A stretch of 32,118 nt of DNA from Paenimyroides ummariense (GCF_900115115.1 NZ_FOVI01000031.1:1-32118); one strand, 5' to 3'. Positions 1 to 8,493 are shown, counted from the stretch's first letter. The notes: generated from the sequence alone by a model not told the origin. Numbers and translations: made by a program.

Positions 1-90
<90 letters not shown>

Positions 91-97
91 TTTTTGA

Positions 98-131
98 GAG
101 AGGATTACTAAAATAGTAATCCTCTTTTTTT
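98..131 (+). terminator. rRNA operon terminator 1
   Basis: A perfect 11-bp stem (100-110 with 114-124, extendable by an A-T pair at 99/125), with a three-base AAA loop, is followed by a run of T. It lies directly behind the 5S 3' end and is a canonical intrinsic terminator for the rRNA operon. Confidence 0.9.
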
Positions 132-163
132 GTTATAGGTGTGGCGTGTCCCTACGGTCGATC

Positions 164-215
164 CGCCGCCTTTTTTTGAAAGTCCTTTACTGAAAAGTAG
201 AGGACTTTTTGTTTT
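164..215 (+). terminator. second tandem terminator with copied 5S tail
   Basis: The bases at 164-179 (CGCCGCC, seven T, GA) repeat exactly the 5S 3' end plus T-run at 82-97. They are followed by a 12-bp stem (180-191 with 196-207, one G-T wobble), a GAAA loop (192-195) and T-rich sequence. The hairpin sequence differs from terminator 1, but the arrangement of 5S tail, T7 and hairpin is the same. It probably acts as a back-up terminator and looks like the remnant of a duplicated 5S-terminator unit. Confidence 0.75.
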
Positions 216-226
216 TAATAGGTTTA

Positions 227-436
227 ACCACTGATTGCACTGATTGGCACGGATTTTTTAGGATTCAGCATCCAAGCACCCAGCCCCCGGCATCTAACAT
301 CTAACACCAATCACCACGCAATAGGGATAGAGCGATTGTTGGAGCTCTTTTGTTGCCCTTCGGCACAAAGCAGAGTGCAACAAAAAGCGACTCGCGACAG
401 CCCGACCTGTAGCGGTAGCGGAAGGGATTGCCCAAA
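227..436. repeat. gene-free composite intergenic repeat-like element
   Basis: This stretch between the rRNA terminators and mtaB has no gene. It holds three parts. The first (about 229-262) is a run of near-repeats built on CACTGATTG / CACTGATTGG / CACGGATT. The second (about 268-316) is C/A-rich with the doubled unit CATCTAACATCTAACACC. The third (about 320-436) is GC-richer than its surroundings and has a 9-bp inverted repeat TTTTGTTGC (348-356) / GCAACAAAA (377-385) and a small GCGA-C-TCGC palindrome near 387-395. The arrangement resembles dispersed intergenic palindromic elements of Flavobacterium genomes as I remember them; copy number cannot be judged from one window. Confidence 0.5.
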
Positions 437-444
437 TTAGCCAT

Positions 445-473
445 AAAAAAAACTCCTACAAAATGCAGGAGTT
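445..473 (-). terminator. terminator of mtaB
   Basis: Read on the minus strand, a 10-bp stem (451-460 with 464-473, one G-T wobble) with a 3-base loop is followed by a run of eight T (443-451 on the plus strand is A-rich). It starts six bases after the mtaB stop codon. Confidence 0.85.
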
Positions 474-478
474 AATAT

Positions 479-1813
479 TTAAACCAATTCTTCAACAAAA
501 TTAAATCGAACCAATCCGTCTTCATCTATTTTTGTTAGGGTAATGTCGTGAAGGGTGTTTACTAATTCAGGATTCCAAGGAGTTTTTACTTTTACGTAAT
601 TTTCGGTGAATCCGTGAATGTATCCTTCTTTATTTTCGCTTTCAAACAAAACCGTATGATTTGTGTTTAATTCTTTTTCATAAAAAGCTCGACGTTTTTT
701 TACCGACAATCCACGTAACATTTTACTACGTTTAGATCTCACATTTGCAGAAACAACTCCATCAAAATCAACAGCTTCGGTATTATCACGTTCAGAATAG
801 GTAAAAACGTGTAAATACGAAATATCTAAATCACTTAAAAAATTATATGTTTCTAAAAACAATTCGTCGGTTTCACCGGGAAATCCAACAATAACATCAA
901 CACCAATACAGGCATTTGGCATTACTTCTCGAATTTTAGCAACTCGTTCTGCATACAATTCACGCAAATAACGGCGTTTCATTTTCTTTAAAATAGTGTT
1001 CGATCCTGATTGCAACGGAATATGAAAATGCGGTACAAAGGTTTTACTTTTTGACACAAATTCAATCGTTTCATTCTTCAAAAGATTAGGTTCGATAGAC
1101 GAAATTCGCAAACGCTCAATTCCTTCTACTGTATCTAAAGCCTGAACCAATTCAAAAAAAGTGTGTTCGTGCTTTTTGTTTCCAAATTCACCCTTACCAT
1201 AATCACCAACATTTACACCGGTAAGTACAATTTCTTTAATACCTTTTTCAGAAATTTCCTTTGCATTTTTCATTACGTTTTCCATGGTATCAGAACGAGA
1301 AATTCCACGCGCCAATGGAATGGTGCAATAGGTACATTTATAATCGCAACCGTCTTGAACCTTTAAAAACGCTCGGGTTCTGTCGCCAATAGAATAACTT
1401 CCTACATAAAAATCGGCTTCTTCAATCTCGCAAGAATGAATTTCGCCCATATCGTTTTTAGAAAGATCGTTTATATAATCGGTAATTTTAAACTTTTCGG
1501 TAGCACCCAAAACCAAATCAACGCCGTCAACAGCAGCCAATTCTTCAGGTTTTAATTGGGCATAACAACCCACAGCAGCAACAAAAGCCTTATCGTTATT
1601 TTTTAATGCCTTTTTTACAATCTGTTTAAATTGTTTGTCGGCATTTTCGGTAACTGAACAAGTGTTAATCACATAAATATCTGCAGTTTCCTCAAAATCA
1701 ACACGATCAAATCCTTCATCGTTAAAACTGCGGGCAATAGTAGATGTTTCTGAAAAATTCAGTTTGCATCCCAAGGTATAAAACGCTACTTTTTTTCTGT
1801 TTTCCATGATCAT
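479..1813 (-). CDS. mtaB: tRNA (t6A37) methylthiotransferase MtaB
   Basis: Radical-SAM enzyme that adds a methylthio group to N6-threonylcarbamoyladenosine at position 37 of ANN-decoding tRNAs (t6A to ms2t6A), in the cytosol. The 444 residues show the full family layout. The N-terminal UPF0004 domain carries the three auxiliary [4Fe-4S] cysteines (Cys16 in TLGCKLN, Cys52 in NTCSVT, Cys83 in VGCYAQ). The radical-SAM CxxxCxxC follows (Cys156, Cys160, Cys163 in GCDYKCTYC). The last ~65 residues take the place of the TRAM-like RNA-binding domain. NTCSVTENAD and the short first loop favour MtaB over MiaB or RimO. Two start codons are possible, at 1813 and 1807 (ATG ATC ATG). The second gives MENRKKVAFYTLGCK and is equally plausible. 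The gene is divergent from the peptide-binding lipoprotein gene. Confidence 0.95.
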   Translation of the reverse strand: MIMENRKKVAFYTLGCKLNFSETSTIARSFNDEGFDRVDFEETADIYVINTCSVTENADKQFKQIVKKALKNNDKAFVAAVGCYAQLKPEELAAVDGVDLVLGATEKFKITDYINDLSKNDMGEIHSCEIEEADFYVGSYSIGDRTRAFLKVQDGCDYKCTYCTIPLARGISRSDTMENVMKNAKEISEKGIKEIVLTGVNVGDYGKGEFGNKKHEHTFFELVQALDTVEGIERLRISSIEPNLLKNETIEFVSKSKTFVPHFHIPLQSGSNTILKKMKRRYLRELYAERVAKIREVMPNACIGVDVIVGFPGETDELFLETYNFLSDLDISYLHVFTYSERDNTEAVDFDGVVSANVRSKRSKMLRGLSVKKRRAFYEKELNTNHTVLFESENKEGYIHGFTENYVKVKTPWNPELVNTLHDITLTKIDEDGLVRFNFVEELV

Positions 1814-1839
1814 AACTACAAGTAGTGTAAAAATTCATT

Positions 1840-1847
1840 TATCTTTA
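1840..1847 (+). promoter_or_regulatory. putative -7 box for the peptide-binding lipoprotein gene
   Basis: TATCTTTA is a near match to TAnnTTTG, 55 bases upstream of the ATG at 1903. A clear -33 TTG is missing. Confidence 0.3.
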
Positions 1848-1876
1848 CTAACTGCATAACTGCGGTTGGCAATTGG

Positions 1877-1884
1877 CAAATTTA
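1877..1884 (-). promoter_or_regulatory. putative -7 box for mtaB
   Basis: On the minus strand the bases read TAAATTTG, an exact fit to the Bacteroidota -7 consensus TAnnTTTG, about 64 bases upstream of the mtaB start. No good -33 TTG was found at the expected distance, and the box lies just upstream of the neighbouring gene's ATG. AT-rich DNA gives chance matches, so this is tentative. Confidence 0.3.
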
Positions 1885-1902
1885 CGAACAAATTTTGGTT
1901 TG

Positions 1903-3498
1903 ATGAAATATCAGCTTGGTTACCTACTTTTATTTACAAGTGTTTTATTTTTAGTTAGTTGCGGTAAAAAAGAGAGCGTTTTTACTGATAACGACGTGTT
2001 TAGATACAACGAAAGTGCAAACATTCAAACGTTAGATCCTGCTTTTGCGCGAAACATGGCAATCATTTGGCCTTGTACACAGTTGTTTAACGGTTTGGTT
2101 CAGTTAGATGATTCACTTCACGTTGCACCCGATATTGCAAAAAGTTGGAGTATTTCTAGCGATGGTTTGCAGTATGAATTTACCTTGCGTAACGATGTTT
2201 ATTTTCACAAGCATAAGAATTTTGGAAAAGACAGCACCAGATTGGTCACTGCTTACGATTTTGAATACAGTTTTAACAGAGTTTTGAGCGAAGAATTGGC
2301 ATCGGCCGGGACATGGGTTTTTCAACATGTGAATAGTTACAAAGCGGTAAATGATTCAGTTTTTAAGATCAATCTAAAAAATCCGTTTCCTGCTTTTTTA
2401 AGTCTGCTTTCAATGAAATACGCGTCGGTTGTTCCAAAGGAAATTACCGAAGATAAATCGATTGATTTTAGATCGAATCCTATTGGAACTGGACCTTTTC
2501 AATTTAAAATTTGGGAAGAAAATGTAAAATTGGTTTTAAGAAAAAATCATAATTATCACGAAAAAGATGCATCGGGAAAAAGATTGCCTTATTTAGAAAG
2601 CATCGCCATTACGTTTTTGCCCGATAAACAAAGTGGTTTTATGCAGTTTATTCAAGGAAAAATTGATATGATTTCGGGGTTGGATCCTTCGTATAAAGAT
2701 GAATTATTGCAACCTAACGGGAAACTTCAAGAGAAATATCAAGACAAAATAAAAATGCTTACCGGACCGTATTTGAATACCGAATATTTAGGTTTTAATA
2801 TGAATGATCCGTTAATGAGCGATATTCGAATTCGTCAGGCATTGAATCATGGTTTCGATCGAACAAAATTGGTTGCTTATCTGCGAAACGGTATGGGCGA
2901 TGGAAAAGTAAACGGAATGATTCCTAACGGTTTGCCAGGATTTCAGCCTGCGAAAGATCCGCTATATAATCCAACCAAAGCGAAGGAGCTGATTAATCAA
3001 GCCAAAAAAAACAGAAAATTACCAATTGAAATTACTTTAAGTACCAACAATACGTATTTGGATATTGCCGAATATTTGCAACGCGAATGGGAACGATTAG
3101 GGATTAAAGTCAAGATCGATGTAATGCCCCCAAGTACACTTCGTCAGGCAATTGCAACTAATAAATTGTCCTTTTTTCGCGGAAGTTGGATTGCAGATTA
3201 TCCCGATGCAGAAAATTATCTGTCTTTATTTTACAGCAATAACTTCACTCCAAACGGACCAAATTATACGCATTTTAAAAATTCAACTTTCGATAATTTA
3301 TACCAGCAGGCATTAAATACGGTTGATGATGAAAAACGTACCGAATTATACCAGCAAATGGATCAAATTGTTGCAAATGAAGTTCCGGTAATTATTTTGT
3401 TTTACGATAAAGTGGCACGTTTTACGCAGAAAAATGTGCACAATTTAAAGCCAAATGCTATGAACGGCTTGAATTTAAAGTACGTGAAAAAGTATTAA
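1903..3498 (+). CDS. ABC transporter substrate-binding lipoprotein (peptide/OppA family)
   Basis: A 531-residue periplasmic binding protein of the SBP_bac_5 (OppA/DppA) family, expected to bind oligopeptides or similar solutes. The N-terminus is a lipoprotein signal (MKYQLGYLLLFTSVLFLVSC, lipobox LVSC, lipidated Cys20). The mature part shows the family hallmarks NESANIQTLDPAFARNMA, LFNGLVQLDDSLHVAPDIAKSW, the TLRNDVYFH segment, and the late YPDAENYLSLFYS segment. An in-frame TTG lies 30 bases upstream at 1873, but the ATG at 1903 puts the charged residues directly before the hydrophobic core and is preferred. No permease or ATPase genes adjoin it, so its transporter partners are elsewhere or it acts alone. 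yifB follows after 141 bases. Confidence 0.9.
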   Translation: MKYQLGYLLLFTSVLFLVSCGKKESVFTDNDVFRYNESANIQTLDPAFARNMAIIWPCTQLFNGLVQLDDSLHVAPDIAKSWSISSDGLQYEFTLRNDVYFHKHKNFGKDSTRLVTAYDFEYSFNRVLSEELASAGTWVFQHVNSYKAVNDSVFKINLKNPFPAFLSLLSMKYASVVPKEITEDKSIDFRSNPIGTGPFQFKIWEENVKLVLRKNHNYHEKDASGKRLPYLESIAITFLPDKQSGFMQFIQGKIDMISGLDPSYKDELLQPNGKLQEKYQDKIKMLTGPYLNTEYLGFNMNDPLMSDIRIRQALNHGFDRTKLVAYLRNGMGDGKVNGMIPNGLPGFQPAKDPLYNPTKAKELINQAKKNRKLPIEITLSTNNTYLDIAEYLQREWERLGIKVKIDVMPPSTLRQAIATNKLSFFRGSWIADYPDAENYLSLFYSNNFTPNGPNYTHFKNSTFDNLYQQALNTVDDEKRTELYQQMDQIVANEVPVIILFYDKVARFTQKNVHNLKPNAMNGLNLKYVKKY

Positions 3499-3639
3499 TC
3501 TGGTTAATTCAATTTTTTAATAATATAGTTTAACAATTTTTATATAGCTGTATTATATAAGAACGTTGCAAATAATCTTTTACAACATATTTCAAATTTC
3601 CAATTTAATTCATATATTTAGTTTAGAAAAAAATTATGT

Positions 3640-5178
3640 ATGTTGGTTAAAGTTTTTGGTAGTGCCGTTTTTGGGATCGATGCTACTACAATTACAATCG
3701 AAGTTAATATTGATAAAGGTATTGGCTACCATTTGGTTGGTTTGCCCGATAATGCCGTGAAAGAATCAAGTTACCGGATTGCTGCGGCGTTGGCGAATAT
3801 TGGCTATAATCTTCCGGGTAAAAAAATCACTATAAACATGGCACCCGCCGATTTACGTAAAGAAGGATCTGCTTACGATTTACCTTTGACGATTGGTATT
3901 TTGGCCGCTTCGGGTCAGTTAAAGAAAGATGATTTTGCAAATTGTATGATTATGGGCGAATTGTCGTTAGACGGTTCTGTGCAGCCCATAAAAGGAGCGT
4001 TACCGATAGCAATTCAAGCGAAAGCTGATGGGTTTACCGAAATATTCCTGCCAAAAGAAAATGTACAGGAAGCTGCTATCGTTCACGGATTAAATGTTTA
4101 TGCGGTTGATAATATAGCCGATTTGATTAATCATTTTGAGGGTAAAACCCTACTGAAACCTGTCGAAGTTCAAGACGAAGATTTATTTGATGCACCCAAC
4201 GATTTTTCTTTATTAGATTTTGCCGAAGTAAAAGGACAGGAGAACATTAAACGGGCGTTGGAAATTGCTGCTGCAGGCGGACATAATATTCTGCTGATTG
4301 GTCCACCCGGATCCGGTAAAACCATGCTAGCTAAAAGGTTGCCGAGTATTTTGCCACCAATGACGGTTGAGGAATCTTTAGAAACAACAAAAATTCACAG
4401 TGTTGTTGGTAAGGTTCAAAATGTGGGATTGATAAAGAAGCGTCCTTTTCGTGCGCCGCATCATACTGCATCGAGTGTTTCTTTGGTTGGTGGCGGAAGT
4501 TATCCGCAACCGGGTGAAATTTCGCTGGCACACAACGGCGTGTTGTTTTTAGACGAATTACCAGAATTTAAACGCGAAGTTTTAGAAGTAATGCGTCAGC
4601 CTTTGGAAGATCGAGAAGTTACTATTTCTCGGGCAAAATTCACGGTTTCGTATCCTTCGTCTTTTATGCTGGTGGCAAGTATGAATCCAAGTCCGAGTGG
4701 CTATTTTATGAATGATAAAGGATTGAGTCAGTCTTCTTCTATGGAAATGAATCGGTATCTAAACAAAATTTCGGGACCTTTATTGGATCGTATCGATTTA
4801 CATATTGAAGTAAATCCTGTTCCGTTTGAAAAACTGGCAGATAAATCAACAGCCGAAAAAAGCGATACCATTAGAAATAGGGTGATCCAAGCACGATCGA
4901 TTCAATCACAGCGATTTAAAGAATATCATGGTATTCATTACAACGCGCAAATGCCTACAAAATTGATTTCGATTTTTTGCGAGCTCGATGAAACTTCACT
5001 AAATCTACTACAAACAGCCATGGAAAAGCTGAATTTATCTGCCCGTGCATACGACAGAATTTTAAAGGTAGCCCGTACAATTGCCGATTTGGAAACTGCC
5101 GATAAAATAAGGCCCCAGCATATTGCCGAGGCTATTCAGTATAGAAGTTTAGACCGCGATTTATGGACAAACAATTAA
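3640..5178 (+). CDS. yifB: YifB/ComM-type Mg-chelatase-like AAA+ ATPase
   Basis: A 512-residue AAA+ protein of the YifB/ComM family. Homologues (ComM) act as hexameric helicases that promote branch migration during natural transformation; in this organism that role is inferred only. The N-terminal ChlI-like (Lon-S5-fold) domain covers residues ~1-170. It is followed by the ATPase core with Walker A GPPGSGKT at 221-228, the RPFRAPHHTAS signature, Walker B VLFLDEL near 295-302, and the C-terminal Mg_chelatase_C helical domain ending in IAEAIQYRSLDR. Length and domain order are typical. ATG at 3640. Its stop codon overlaps by four bases the stop of the convergent membrane protein gene, leaving no room for a terminator. 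Confidence 0.93.
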   Translation: MLVKVFGSAVFGIDATTITIEVNIDKGIGYHLVGLPDNAVKESSYRIAAALANIGYNLPGKKITINMAPADLRKEGSAYDLPLTIGILAASGQLKKDDFANCMIMGELSLDGSVQPIKGALPIAIQAKADGFTEIFLPKENVQEAAIVHGLNVYAVDNIADLINHFEGKTLLKPVEVQDEDLFDAPNDFSLLDFAEVKGQENIKRALEIAAAGGHNILLIGPPGSGKTMLAKRLPSILPPMTVEESLETTKIHSVVGKVQNVGLIKKRPFRAPHHTASSVSLVGGGSYPQPGEISLAHNGVLFLDELPEFKREVLEVMRQPLEDREVTISRAKFTVSYPSSFMLVASMNPSPSGYFMNDKGLSQSSSMEMNRYLNKISGPLLDRIDLHIEVNPVPFEKLADKSTAEKSDTIRNRVIQARSIQSQRFKEYHGIHYNAQMPTKLISIFCELDETSLNLLQTAMEKLNLSARAYDRILKVARTIADLETADKIRPQHIAEAIQYRSLDRDLWTNN

Positions 5179-5888
5179 GCTTGTTCTTGGGTTATATGCG
5201 TGTATAAACTGTACGCAACAATGTAGTTTAGTGGTAAGGTTAATACAATTCCGATTCCGAAAAATAAAATGCCTACAAAAGACAATAGATAGGTAAATGC
5301 AATGAATGCAAATAAAAATCCGGGTTTTTGATTGACCGTTTGTATGCTGAAATTCAAACTTTTTCTAATGTTGAAATTGCTTATGTAAATGCTTGGAACG
5401 GCGAAATAAGTTAAAAGCTGTAGCAGCAGACTAATGCCCAAACCAACCAAGCTAAAACCGGCAAGTTCTAAAAAATAAGATAGGGCAGTGGTTACAATTT
5501 GAATAAGAATAATAACATTCAATGCTTTTAATCCTTGTGTGCTAAAAATAGTTGTAAAGGCACTGCCTAAATCGGCATAAGGCTGTACGTTTACTTTTTT
5601 TATCATACCATAAATTCCACCTAAAAAATAATGCAGTACAATGCTTGCCACCGTATTTACGATCATAATTTGGGTTGCATTTGTGGCGATAAATTCTTCG
5701 GCAATTGTTTGGTTTGACAGTTTTATAAACTCTTGGGGAGATCCTATTAACGAAACCAAACCAACAGAGTAAACAATAAAAACAATGATAAACGTAAGAA
5801 AAATATACAAACCAGCCGTAACTGATACTTTTTTGGCAAGAGAAATTATTTGTTCTGATAATTTCAGCTGATCGATTTCGTAACTCAT
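5175..5888 (-). CDS. polytopic membrane protein of unknown function
   Basis: 237 residues with about six hydrophobic segments (approx. 23-48, 72-96, 119-140, 142-169, 190-212, 212-230) and no cleavable signal peptide, so an inner-membrane protein. The short N-terminus (MSYEIDQLKLSEQIISLAKK) is charged and cytosolic if positive-inside holds. The pattern resembles small flavobacterial membrane proteins that carry vague database names. I see no catalytic motif. The gene is separated from the upstream protease gene by a terminator and seems to have its own promoter. Its end overlaps the yifB stop by four bases. Confidence 0.75.
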   Translation of the reverse strand: MSYEIDQLKLSEQIISLAKKVSVTAGLYIFLTFIIVFIVYSVGLVSLIGSPQEFIKLSNQTIAEEFIATNATQIMIVNTVASIVLHYFLGGIYGMIKKVNVQPYADLGSAFTTIFSTQGLKALNVIILIQIVTTALSYFLELAGFSLVGLGISLLLQLLTYFAVPSIYISNFNIRKSLNFSIQTVNQKPGFLFAFIAFTYLLSFVGILFFGIGIVLTLPLNYIVAYSLYTHITQEQA

Positions 5889-5896
5889 ATAAAAAT

Positions 5897-5926
5897 AAAA
5901 TGCCTCGCAAAAGTACGAAGCATTTT
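5897..5926 (-). terminator. terminator after the ypfJ-like gene
   Basis: An 11-bp stem (5897-5907 with 5916-5926, one G-T wobble), followed on the minus strand by ATTTTTAT, lies between the protease stop (5944) and the membrane-protein start (5888). Confidence 0.75.
5908..5915 (-). promoter_or_regulatory. putative -7 box inside the terminator loop
   Basis: Minus-strand TACTTTTG matches TAnnTTTG exactly and lies in the loop of the terminator at 5897-5926, 20 bases upstream of the membrane-protein ATG. The same core, GCAAAAGTAC on the plus strand, is nearly repeated upstream of the CBS-like gene (31364-31373). No -33 TTG is evident. Confidence 0.4.
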
Positions 5927-5943
5927 CTTAATTGATGGTTATT

Positions 5944-6810
5944 TTAATAGCGAATACTGTTATATATGGTTTCAATATCGCCTTGGTTGATATCGCCGGT
6001 GTTGTATCCTTTCATAAACCAGGCTTTACGCTCTGCCGATGTTCCGTGTGTAAACGTTTCGGGTTGAACGTGCCCCTGCATTTTACTTTGAATAGCATCA
6101 TCACCAACGGCTTGTGCGGCACTGATTGCTTCATCAATATCACCGGCTTCCAACTTTTCTTTGTTACGGCTTGCCCAAACCCCTGCATAAAAATCTGCCT
6201 GCAATTCTTGAGCCACCGATAATTTGTTGGCAGCCGCCTGACTTTTGCCTTGTTGTGCCTGACGAACTTTTTGACTGGTTCCTACCAATGTTTGTATATG
6301 ATGACCAACTTCGTGTGCAATTACATAAGCAATAGCAAAATCGCCACCTTTTGCTCCAAAACGCGTACGTAATTCTTCAAAAAAACGTAAATCCATATAG
6401 ATTTTTTGATCTGCAGGACAATAAAAAGGACCTGCTGCCGATGTTGCCGAACCGCATGAAGTATTTACACCATCATCAAACAAAACCATTCCCGGTTCTT
6501 GATACTTTTGACCGTTTTCTTGAAAGATTTGAGTCCAAGTTTCATTATTATAAACAAAATTAGCTTCAGAAAACTGACCTAAAGTTATTTCTTCATCTGA
6601 TAATTCTCTTGTTTTTACTTGTTCCGATGATTGTGTTGTGCCCTGCGTTTGGTTTAAAATATTGCCGATTACCTGACCGGTTTCCCCACCAAACATGGTT
6701 AACAATAAGGCAACAACCCCAATGATTCCGCCACCTACAATAGCTTTACCACCGCCCGACATACCGCGACGGTCTTCAAAACCTCCGCTAGTTTTTCTTT
6801 CCCATTTCAT
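5944..6810 (-). CDS. ypfJ: YpfJ-family neutral zinc metallopeptidase, membrane-anchored
   Basis: A 288-residue protein of the putative neutral zinc metallopeptidase family (Zn_peptidase, YpfJ). A short N-terminus (MKWERKTSGGFEDRRGMSGGG) with the family's basic and Gly-rich pattern precedes one membrane span (~23-41), so the catalytic domain should face the periplasm. The zinc site is HEVGH (His166, Glu167, His170). A likely third ligand is in QELQADFYAGVW (Glu202 or Asp206). The segments SCGSATSAAGPFYCPADQKIYMD and FGAKGGDFAIAYVIAHE are characteristic. Substrates are unknown. It starts 24 bases after the RluA-family gene and is probably cotranscribed with it. Confidence 0.92.
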   Translation of the reverse strand: MKWERKTSGGFEDRRGMSGGGKAIVGGGIIGVVALLLTMFGGETGQVIGNILNQTQGTTQSSEQVKTRELSDEEITLGQFSEANFVYNNETWTQIFQENGQKYQEPGMVLFDDGVNTSCGSATSAAGPFYCPADQKIYMDLRFFEELRTRFGAKGGDFAIAYVIAHEVGHHIQTLVGTSQKVRQAQQGKSQAAANKLSVAQELQADFYAGVWASRNKEKLEAGDIDEAISAAQAVGDDAIQSKMQGHVQPETFTHGTSAERKAWFMKGYNTGDINQGDIETIYNSIRY

Positions 6811-6834
6811 ATCTAAAATTTTTAATCTAATATA

Positions 6835-7530
6835 CTATTTTTCTACATTTTTCCAAATAATATCATCAGGAACAGGAGCAATAATTTTTAATTCTTCTTT
6901 GGTAACAGGGTGGTTCAATACCAATTTTCGAGCGTGTAGATGAATTCCGCCATTAGGATTGCTTCGATCGAAACCATATTTTAAATCACCTTTTATTGGG
7001 CAGCCAATAGCCGATAACTGACAACGAATTTGATGATGACGACCTGTATGCAGATTGATTTCTAGCGCAAAATAAGAATTTAATTTTTGAATGATCTTAT
7101 AATCTAAAACCGCTTGTTTGCTGTCTTTAACTTCTTTTAAATGCGCTTTAGAGGTGTTGTTTTTAGGATTTCGAGTTAGGTAGTGAATCAACGTATCGCT
7201 TTCTTTTGGCGGCTGATTTTTTACAACAGCCCAATAGGTTTTCTGTGTTTCACGGTTTTTAAACAAATCGTTCAGTCGGGTTAATGCTTTCGATGTTTTT
7301 GCAAACAGCACAATACCCGATGTTGGTCTGTCTAACCTATGAACCACACCCAAAAAAACTGCACCCGGTTTACTGTACTTATCTTTTATGTATTCTTTTA
7401 CAACATCGCTTAAAGGTTTATCGCCCGTTTCATCGCCCTGAACAATATCGCCCACACGTTTATTTACCACAATTATATGGTTGTCTTCGTATAAAACCTG
7501 TAAATTTTCTTTTGTTGAATAGATTTTCAT
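6835..7530 (-). CDS. RluA-family RNA pseudouridine synthase
   Basis: A 231-residue pseudouridine synthase that isomerises uridines in rRNA or tRNA. Motif I reads VVHRLDRPTSGIVLFAK with the catalytic aspartate at Asp67. YEDNHIIVVNKRVGDIVQ near the N-terminus and the late LHTGRHHQIRCQLSAIGCPIKGDLKYG segment are typical. There is no N-terminal S4 domain, so it is closer to RluA/TruC-type single-domain enzymes than to RluC/RluD; the target site cannot be read from sequence. It is the first gene of a two-gene unit with the ypfJ-like gene. An inverted-repeat element begins 21 bases upstream of its start. Confidence 0.92.
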   Translation of the reverse strand: MKIYSTKENLQVLYEDNHIIVVNKRVGDIVQGDETGDKPLSDVVKEYIKDKYSKPGAVFLGVVHRLDRPTSGIVLFAKTSKALTRLNDLFKNRETQKTYWAVVKNQPPKESDTLIHYLTRNPKNNTSKAHLKEVKDSKQAVLDYKIIQKLNSYFALEINLHTGRHHQIRCQLSAIGCPIKGDLKYGFDRSNPNGGIHLHARKLVLNHPVTKEELKIIAPVPDDIIWKNVEK

Positions 7531-7551
7531 GAGTGATGAAAATAATAATTT

Positions 7552-7665
7552 ACCACAGATGCACAGATGAAACTATGATTTTTCATTTGATTAGATAAAG
7601 TTTATTTAGCAGATCAGTTCTTAAAAAATCTTTAAATTGAAGAAAAAAATCTGTGCATCTGTGGT
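7552..7665. repeat. element with 17-bp perfect inverted repeats
   Basis: The arms ACCACAGATGCACAGAT (7552-7568) and ATCTGTGCATCTGTGGT (7649-7665) are exact reverse complements, separated by 80 bases of AT-rich DNA. The element fills nearly the whole gap between the RluA-family gene and panB. It has no coding content and no obvious flanking target duplication. The arms share the accac-ga-gcac-ga rhythm with the sequence at 229-250. Confidence 0.75.
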
Positions 7666-7674
7666 TTATCGTAA

Positions 7675-8493
7675 TTAATACTGCTCTGTTGAATTAGGAA
7701 AATCTTTTGATTTTACATCATCAACATACTGACCGATAGCCTTTGTCATGTCTTCGTACAGATTCATGTATCGTCTTAAAAATTTCGGACTGAATTCATG
7801 CGTCATTCCAATCATATCATGAACTACTAAAACTTGACCGTCAACACCGCCACCTGCGCCAATTCCAATAATAGGGATCGATACTTCTTTAGCAACTCTT
7901 TCTGCCAAAGCTGCCGGAATTTTCTCTAAAACAATAGCAAAACAGCCGATTTTTTCTAACATTTTCGCGTCTTCGATCAATTTTTCTGCTTCGGCTTCTT
8001 CTTTTGCTCTAACCGTGTATGTTCCGAATTTATAAATTGATTGCGGAGTTAAACCCAAATGCCCCATAACAGGAACGCCGGCACCCAAAATCTTTTTGAT
8101 TCCTTCTTTAATTTCTTTACCGCCTTCTAATTTCAAGGCATGTGCGCCACTTTCTTTCATTACTCGAATGGCAGATTCCAATGCTTTTTTAGAATCAGAC
8201 TGATAGGTTCCAAAAGGTAAATCAACCACTACCAAAGCACGATCAACACCACGAACCACGCACGATGCATGATAAATCATCTGATCTAAAGTTATAGGTA
8301 AGGTAGTTTCGTGCCCCGCCATTACATTGCTGGCAGAATCACCTACCAATATCACATCAACCCCCGCAGAATCTACAATTTTAGCCATGGTATAATCGTA
8401 AGCGGTAAGCATAGAGATTTTTTCTCCGTTTTGCTTCATATCAAAAAGCGACTTGGTAGTCACTATCTTGTAATCTTTTTTTGCAACAGACAT
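7675..8493 (-). CDS. panB: 3-methyl-2-oxobutanoate hydroxymethyltransferase
   Basis: First committed enzyme of pantothenate (and so coenzyme A) synthesis: it transfers a one-carbon unit from 5,10-methylenetetrahydrofolate to 3-methyl-2-oxobutanoate (ketoisovalerate), giving ketopantoate; cytosolic. The 272-residue TIM-barrel has all expected metal and catalytic positions: Asp52 in VGDSASNV, Asp91 in DLPFGTYQ, Glu123 in KLEGG, and Glu190 in [30 protein letters not shown] and [18 protein letters not shown] are signature segments. It stands alone here; panC and panD are not adjacent. ATG at 8493. Confidence 0.97.
   Translation of the reverse strand: MSVAKKDYKIVTTKSLFDMKQNGEKISMLTAYDYTMAKIVDSAGVDVILVGDSASNVMAGHETTLPITLDQMIYHASCVVRGVDRALVVVDLPFGTYQSDSKKALESAIRVMKESGAHALKLEGGKEIKEGIKKILGAGVPVMGHLGLTPQSIYKFGTYTVRAKEEAEAEKLIEDAKMLEKIGCFAIVLEKIPAALAERVAKEVSIPIIGIGAGGGVDGQVLVVHDMIGMTHEFSPKFLRRYMNLYEDMTKAIGQYVDDVKSKDFPNSTEQY

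Noticed and set aside
210..440. tRNA gene or CRISPR array after the rRNA operon
   Set aside because: No cloverleaf with a TTCGA-type T-loop and no regularly spaced identical repeats were found.
1873..1902. In-frame TTG start giving ten more residues on the peptide-binding lipoprotein
   Set aside because: The ATG at 1903 gives a standard lipoprotein signal; the extension would put neutral residues before it and lies in the promoter region.
5542..5910. 122-codon minus-strand frame overlapping the membrane protein
   Set aside because: Out-of-frame translation of the same strand, basic and Tyr/Cys-rich, with no membrane spans; the 237-residue frame is coherent.
7552..7665. Intrinsic terminator for panB
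   Set aside because: The arms are 80 bases apart, too far for an ordinary terminator hairpin, although a T-run follows one arm on the minus strand.
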